In this document: in pieces, positions 60,311 through 64,000 of the stretch
How the letters are laid out: each line of letters opens with the position of its first letter
Position numbering within the stretch: position 1 is the stretch's first letter
Assembly (NCBI RefSeq): GCF_006715085.1
Contig: NZ_VFMM01000002.1
Span: 496,001 to 560,000, forward strand
Length of the DNA: 64,000 nt
Direction of reading: 5' to 3'
DNA from: Kribbella jejuensis
GTDB lineage: Bacteria > Actinomycetota > Actinomycetes > Propionibacteriales > Kribbellaceae
Notes under the pieces: model-generated
Databases searched by the model: none
What the model saw: only the letters and a program-made list of their open reading frames with translations
What the model was told of the DNA's origin: nothing
Program-made: the position numbers and the translations under genes

Positions 60311-60686
60311 CGCCGAGCGCGAGCCCGACCAGATAGGTGCCTGCGGCACCGAAGTCGCGGAGCGGTCCGTGCGCCGCGAGTGTTGCCGACCGCAACATGG
60401 CGATCGCGTGGGTGAAGCGGACCAGGACGCAGGCCACGGCAAGTACGTCGATCACCCAGCTGCTCGACAACGCCGAGCAGACCAGCAACAGCACGATCAT
60501 CGTCGGGATGTACTCGGCCGCGTTGCCGTGCGCGCGGACCGCGATCAGCAGCCGATCGGACGGATCGGTCGGTAGTTGGTTGCCGGCTCCGCGGATCGCG
60601 CGGTTGCGGGTCACGTTGGCGCCGAGCAGGAAGAGCAGGATGCCCAGCAGGGCGATGCAGACAACGGTGACGGTGTCGAGTTTCAT
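60288..60686 (-). CDS. MAPEG-family membrane protein
   Basis: A 132-residue, four-helix protein of the MAPEG superfamily (membrane-associated proteins in eicosanoid and glutathione metabolism): GANVTRNRAIRGAGNQLPT, VRAHGNAAEYIPTMIVLLL and FTHAIAMLRS are the conserved blocks. Eukaryotic members include microsomal glutathione S-transferases. Its ATG overlaps the gshB stop, so it is translated with the glutathione genes, which makes a glutathione-linked role plausible. It overlaps the araC 3' end by 23 bases. Confidence 0.9.
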   Translation of the reverse strand: MKLDTVTVVCIALLGILLFLLGANVTRNRAIRGAGNQLPTDPSDRLLIAVRAHGNAAEYIPTMIVLLLVCSALSSSWVIDVLAVACVLVRFTHAIAMLRSATLAAHGPLRDFGAAGTYLVGLALGVTALVTI

Positions 60687-61633
60687 ACCAGTGCTCCTTC
60701 GAACAGGTGGCTCACGATGGTGTGGCTGAGGTGGGTCCCGAGCAGCGCGTCGGTCTTGTGCATGCCGCCGGGGCAGGTGACGTTGACCTCGATCAGCCGG
60801 CCGTCGATGACGTCGACGCCCGCGATCGCCAGGCCGTGGTTGCGCAGTTCCGGTCCGAGCGCGGCGACGATCGCGCGGTCGTGGTCGTCGATCTCGGCCG
60901 CCGCGACCGGCGGACCGATCCGGAAATCTCCGGCCGCCGGGCGCCGGATCACCGCGCCGACGAGTTCGCCGTCCAGCAGGAACAACCGTTTGTTGCCCTG
61001 CGCAACCGCCGCTAGGTACTGCTGGGCGATCACCTGCCGCCGTCCGCCGTACGTCGCGGACTCGAGCAGCGCGATCGCGCCCGGATCGTCGCGCACCAGC
61101 CAGACACCGTGTCCGGCGAATCCGTCGACCGGTTTCACGACCGCCGTACCGACCTGGGCGACGAACGACCGCAGCGCGTGCGGGTCCGTGCCGACGTACG
61201 TCGGTGGGCAGAGCTCGGGAAAACGGAGGGCGATCAGTTTCTCGTGCAGCGCGCGGATCCCTTCCGGGTGGTTGATCACCCGGGTCCCGGCGTGGTCGAG
61301 CAGGTACGTCGTGTGCAGGTAGCGCGCGTCGACCGGCGGATCGATCCGCAGGTGCACCAGGCCGAAGGACGCCACGTCCACGACCGCCGTACCGAGGTCG
61401 TCGAACCAGGTCGCGTCGACGATCCACCGATGGTCGGTACCGGCGGCCCGTGGGCGCAACCGGATCCGCCGCGCGCGGGCGCGCACCCGGCCGTCGGCGA
61501 AGGCCAGCTCTTCGGGCTCGCACGTCCAGACGTCGAGGCCGAGGTCCTGCGTCGCGACCATCAGACCGATGCTCGCGTCGATGTCAGCCTGCAACCCGGG
61601 CAACGGATCGGTGATGAACAGTGCGCCGGTCAT
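60683..61633 (-). CDS. gshB: Glutathione synthetase, prokaryotic GshB type
   Basis: A 316-residue ATP-grasp enzyme joining gamma-glutamylcysteine to glycine. It follows the bacterial GshB layout: FITDPLPGLQADIDASIGLM at the N-terminus, VVKPVDGFAGHGVW as the ATP-grasp loop and LIEVNVTCPGGMHKTDALLG as the metal-binding end. The start lies 50 bases inside the preceding gshA-like gene and its stop overlaps the MAPEG ATG. Confidence 0.9.
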   Translation of the reverse strand: MTGALFITDPLPGLQADIDASIGLMVATQDLGLDVWTCEPEELAFADGRVRARARRIRLRPRAAGTDHRWIVDATWFDDLGTAVVDVASFGLVHLRIDPPVDARYLHTTYLLDHAGTRVINHPEGIRALHEKLIALRFPELCPPTYVGTDPHALRSFVAQVGTAVVKPVDGFAGHGVWLVRDDPGAIALLESATYGGRRQVIAQQYLAAVAQGNKRLFLLDGELVGAVIRRPAAGDFRIGPPVAAAEIDDHDRAIVAALGPELRNHGLAIAGVDVIDGRLIEVNVTCPGGMHKTDALLGTHLSHTIVSHLFEGALV

Positions 61634-62465
61634 CTCGCCACATCCCTTCTGTGCAACGGGTTTGCCGGAGTACGTGCCGCCGGTGCACGTCGTCGTACAT
61701 GAGTCGCCGAAGGACTGCGACCGCTTCCGCGACGACTGCGGGTTCGAGTGCGTCGAGGAAGCGGACCTCGAGGTACGTCCCGCGTGGGCGGACCGGTGGG
61801 AAGAGCGTGCTCAGGTGCCCGGCCGGACCGTCGACGAAGACGGTGGCGCCCGCCGCGAAGGCCGTGTACGCCGTGACTGGGTCGTCACCGTGCAGCAACC
61901 TGTCGTCGAACGCGGTCCGCGCCGGGTCGACCGCCTGCCAGGTGGCGAGCCGCGAGCTGTGGTTGAAGCGGGCGGCCAGCGACGGCCCGGCGAGATTGAG
62001 TACCCGCCACTGCTCGAGTCCCGCGCGACCGGGCCACCAGTCGAGGCAGATCTGCGTCGACGCGGTCCGGCGCATCATCACCCGGCCGGACGGCCCGATC
62101 CGGTCGAAGTGCCGCTGCATCGCGACGTACCGAGGTGAGGTCAGCTGCAACGGCACGTCCTCGCGCGGATCGACCGGGATCGGCCGCAGTGTGATCCCGC
62201 CGAGCCGGCGGCGCAGGTCCGCGGTGGCCCGGCGCAGGTCACCGACCGGGTCGTGCGACGGCGGCAGGCTCAGTTCGAGTTGCCCGCCGGGCTCGAAGCT
62301 GACGTACGCCGACCCGTTCACAACCTGCCGGAGGACCTCGATCGGTACGACGGATCCGTCGGGCCCGGCGACGACGTACTCCTGCTCGATCGCGACCCGC
62401 GTCGACCGCTCACGCCCCCGCGTGAACAGCCCCGCGACCAGCGGTCGAAGCGTCCTGGGATCCAT
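61584..62465 (-). CDS. gshA: Glutamate-cysteine ligase, GCS2/EgtA-like
   Basis: A 293-residue ligase that would form gamma-glutamylcysteine. It shows the plant/EgtA-type blocks VAIEQEYVV, SFEPGGQLELSLPPS, MMRRTASTQICLDWW and RGTYLEVRFLDALEP. It is much shorter than mycobacterial EgtA (about 430 residues). EgtA feeds ergothioneine synthesis, but no egtB/C/D genes are nearby and gshB follows, so glutathione is the more likely product. ATG 62465 has GGGAGGG upstream. Confidence 0.85.
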   Translation of the reverse strand: MDPRTLRPLVAGLFTRGRERSTRVAIEQEYVVAGPDGSVVPIEVLRQVVNGSAYVSFEPGGQLELSLPPSHDPVGDLRRATADLRRRLGGITLRPIPVDPREDVPLQLTSPRYVAMQRHFDRIGPSGRVMMRRTASTQICLDWWPGRAGLEQWRVLNLAGPSLAARFNHSSRLATWQAVDPARTAFDDRLLHGDDPVTAYTAFAAGATVFVDGPAGHLSTLFPPVRPRGTYLEVRFLDALEPAVVAEAVAVLRRLMYDDVHRRHVLRQTRCTEGMWRDDRRTVHHRSVARVAG

Positions 62466-62478
62466 CCGGCCCTCCCTG

Positions 62479-62526
62479 ATACTGTAAGGATTCCTGTCGA
62501 AAGAATGGAAGGTATCCTTACGGTAT
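62479..62526. promoter_or_regulatory. Long inverted repeat between marR and gshA
   Basis: Arms 62479-62491 and 62514-62526 match as reverse complements at 12 of 13 positions, with cores GTAAGGAT and ATCCTTAC and a 22-base spacer. The left arm includes a minus-strand TACAGT box for gshA and the right arm carries TATCCT, six bases before the marR ATG. This is the probable binding region of the MarR protein. Confidence 0.7.
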
Positions 62527-63019
62527 GTCAAGACCTCAGAGGCGCATTCCCAAGCACAAGCCGCTGATCGCACTGCTCGACCGGGCCAACCGGATGTTCC
62601 AGGCGGAGATGGTGCGCAAGGCGCACGCCGACGGGCACACCGAGGTGAAGATGGCGCACAACTCGGTCTTCGGCACCCTGCACGGCGAAGGTGCGCGGGC
62701 CGCCGACATGGCGGCCCGGGCCGGGATCACCCGGCAGTCGATGGGTGAGGTAATCAGGGAAATGGTCGCCCTGGACCTGCTCGAGATGAAGGCCGACCCG
62801 AACGACCGCCGCGCGAAGATCGTCACCTACACCGAGCACGGCCTGGAGGTCGCCTGGGACGGTTTCGAGTACCTGGCCGACCTCGAGGAGCTCTTCGAGC
62901 AGGAGTTCGGCGAACAGGAGTACGCGATCGTGCGGGATGTCCTCGAGCGGCTGATCGTGCTGCTGGACAAGCTCTCGAGCGATCAGGACTCGCCCTCGGC
63001 CGGCGGCAGCGTCGGGTAG
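62525..63019 (+). CDS. MarR-family regulator of the glutathione operon
   Basis: A 164-residue winged-helix regulator: ARAADMAARAGITRQSMGEV is the DNA-recognition region and LLEMKADPNDRRAKIV the wing. It is divergent from gshA across a long inverted repeat and likely controls the operon in response to an electrophile or oxidant. The 3' end overlaps the convergent ArsR-type gene by 37 bases. Confidence 0.9.
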   Translation: MSRPQRRIPKHKPLIALLDRANRMFQAEMVRKAHADGHTEVKMAHNSVFGTLHGEGARAADMAARAGITRQSMGEVIREMVALDLLEMKADPNDRRAKIVTYTEHGLEVAWDGFEYLADLEELFEQEFGEQEYAIVRDVLERLIVLLDKLSSDQDSPSAGGSVG

Positions 63020-63558
63020 TCGCCGATCGGGTAGAGCCCGACGGTGAAACCGTACGTCGTGCCACCCGCCCGCGGGAGCTGGTCGAACGCGTGGATCAGC
63101 GCGTCCACCTGCTGCCAGAACTCCGCCGCCCGGTCCTCCGGGATCCGCGCGTGCCGGATGAACGACCGCAGCTGACCTGCGTCGTACGCCGGCTTCGACT
63201 CCTGCGCGGCGACCTCGAAGTCGTTGAAATCGTGCGGCAACTGTCCGTCCGGGCCCTGGCGGCCGAGGCCGACGTAGAACATCCGCGCCGCACGCCCGTA
63301 GAACCGCTCCTCGATCGCGCGCACCCGCCGGGTCCGGACCACTCGCAGGATGCCGGCGTCGGCCAGCACCTTCACGTGGTGCGCGACCGTGCTCTTCGGC
63401 CGCCCGACCGCGGTGGCCAGCTCGGTCACGGTCGCCGCCCGTTCGTGCAGCAGCCCGAGAATCGTCGTCCGCAACGGATCACTGATCGCTCGCACCTGCT
63501 CGGCCGTGGTCAGCTCGACCGTCTCCGCGAGCTCGTAGTCGGGGACCTTGTTCGCCAT
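62983..63558 (-). CDS. ArsR-like winged-helix regulator
   Basis: A 191-residue protein with an ArsR-type winged helix (ISDPLRTTILGLLHERAATV, TELATAVGRPKSTVAHHVKV) and a C-terminal helical region. No metal-binding cysteine pair is seen in the DNA-binding part, so it is a non-metal member. It is divergent from the dienelactone hydrolase-like gene across 58 bases. Confidence 0.88.
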   Translation of the reverse strand: MANKVPDYELAETVELTTAEQVRAISDPLRTTILGLLHERAATVTELATAVGRPKSTVAHHVKVLADAGILRVVRTRRVRAIEERFYGRAARMFYVGLGRQGPDGQLPHDFNDFEVAAQESKPAYDAGQLRSFIRHARIPEDRAAEFWQQVDALIHAFDQLPRAGGTTYGFTVGLYPIGDYPTLPPAEGES

Positions 63559-63616
63559 GGTGCGAATAGACTAACATCGCCGATTGTTCGAGATATTTGG
63601 ATCATTGGAGCTGATG

Positions 63617-64000
63617 ATGGCCGAGGTCGTGCTGTACCACCACGCGCAGGGGCTGACCGACGGGGTGAAGGCGTTCGCCGACCAGCTTCGGCAGGCGGGC
63701 CACACCGTGCACACGCCGGATCTGTACGAGGGCAACACCTACGCGACCCTCGAGGAGGGGATGGAGTACGCGCAGGCGACCGGCTTCGGGACGATCGCGG
63801 AGCGCGGCGTCGCGGCGGCGCAGGACCTGCCGGCCGATGTCGTGTACGCCGGGTTCTCGCTCGGCGTCGTACCTGCCCAGCAGCTCACGCAGACCCGTCC
63901 GGGAGCGGTCGGCGGGTTGTTCTTCTACTCGTGTCTGCCGGCGGAGGAGTTCGGCGGATGGCCCGAAGGTGTGCCGGCGCAGGTGCATGCGATGGGGGAG
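63617..64000 (+). CDS. Dienelactone hydrolase-like protein, 3'-truncated by window edge
   Basis: The frame is open to the end, giving 128 residues. EVVLYHHAQGLTDGVKAFAD begins an alpha/beta hydrolase fold and GFSLGVVPAQ is the nucleophile elbow with a Ser instead of the Cys of classical dienelactone hydrolase. ATG 63617 is six bases after GGAG; ATG 63614 is an alternative. Confidence 0.85.
   Translation, partial: MAEVVLYHHAQGLTDGVKAFADQLRQAGHTVHTPDLYEGNTYATLEEGMEYAQATGFGTIAERGVAAAQDLPADVVYAGFSLGVVPAQQLTQTRPGAVGGLFFYSCLPAEEFGGWPEGVPAQVHAMGE

Overview
The window is a contiguous stretch of a high-GC, gene-dense actinobacterial chromosome. The evidence is strong G/C bias at third codon positions, frequent GTG and TTG starts, ATGA/GTGA stop-start overlaps, many TAnnnT -10 boxes 6-8 bases before a start codon (leaderless transcription), and actinobacterial families such as the acyl-CoA carboxylase epsilon subunit, an Eis-type acetyltransferase and DUF58. 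Gene content would fit a soil actinomycete of the Kribbella/Nocardioidaceae type; that placement is inference. No rRNA, tRNA, CRISPR array, transposase or phage gene was seen.

Layout. 1-5.2 kb: end of a DUF58 gene with its membrane partner, a pentapeptide/DinB protein, a VapBC-like toxin-antitoxin pair, and a TetR/14-helix drug exporter pair. 5.2-13.3 kb: zinc metallopeptidase, DUF885 hydrolase, a Maf-methyltransferase fusion, and the acyl-CoA carboxylase beta and epsilon subunits. 13.3-18.1 kb: SCP2 protein and TetR regulator around a repeat-rich divergent promoter, then PEP carboxylase and biotin ligase. 18.1-28.3 kb: OFA-type transporter with a 34-residue partner, PH-domain and DUF1345 membrane proteins, Eis acetyltransferase, GtrA, purK-purE, another MFS protein and a UDP-sugar dehydrogenase. 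28.4-33.1 kb: acyl-CoA dehydrogenase, then a sensor kinase/deacetylase/beta-propeller operon. 33.2-38.6 kb: lipoprotein, two ABC ATPases, an FtsX-type permease and an OmpR regulator. 38.5-46.9 kb: PAP2 phosphatase with a response regulator, a phosphatase-like polytopic protein, a COG4705 protein with its own two-component system, and two membrane proteins.

46.9-55.0 kb is a sugar-use island: ROK regulator, GH36 alpha-galactosidase and a complete carbohydrate ABC importer on the minus strand, facing a secreted DUF4874/DUF4832-type protein with a CBM35-like end. The AAACTTC element lies upstream of both the ROK gene and the importer operon, which suggests ROK control.

55.0-64.0 kb holds small regulator-target pairs with readable operators: TetR/SRPBCC, MarR/quinone oxidoreductase, AraC/phytanoyl-CoA dioxygenase, and MarR facing a gshA-like, gshB, MAPEG operon. 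The last is the most interesting locus: an apparently dedicated glutathione synthesis unit, with a membrane protein of a glutathione-linked superfamily, in a lineage expected to rely on mycothiol. Two gene remnants were found: an acyl-CoA dehydrogenase tail next to the ROK gene, and a DsbA-family N-terminus ended by an 18-bp-period tandem repeat.
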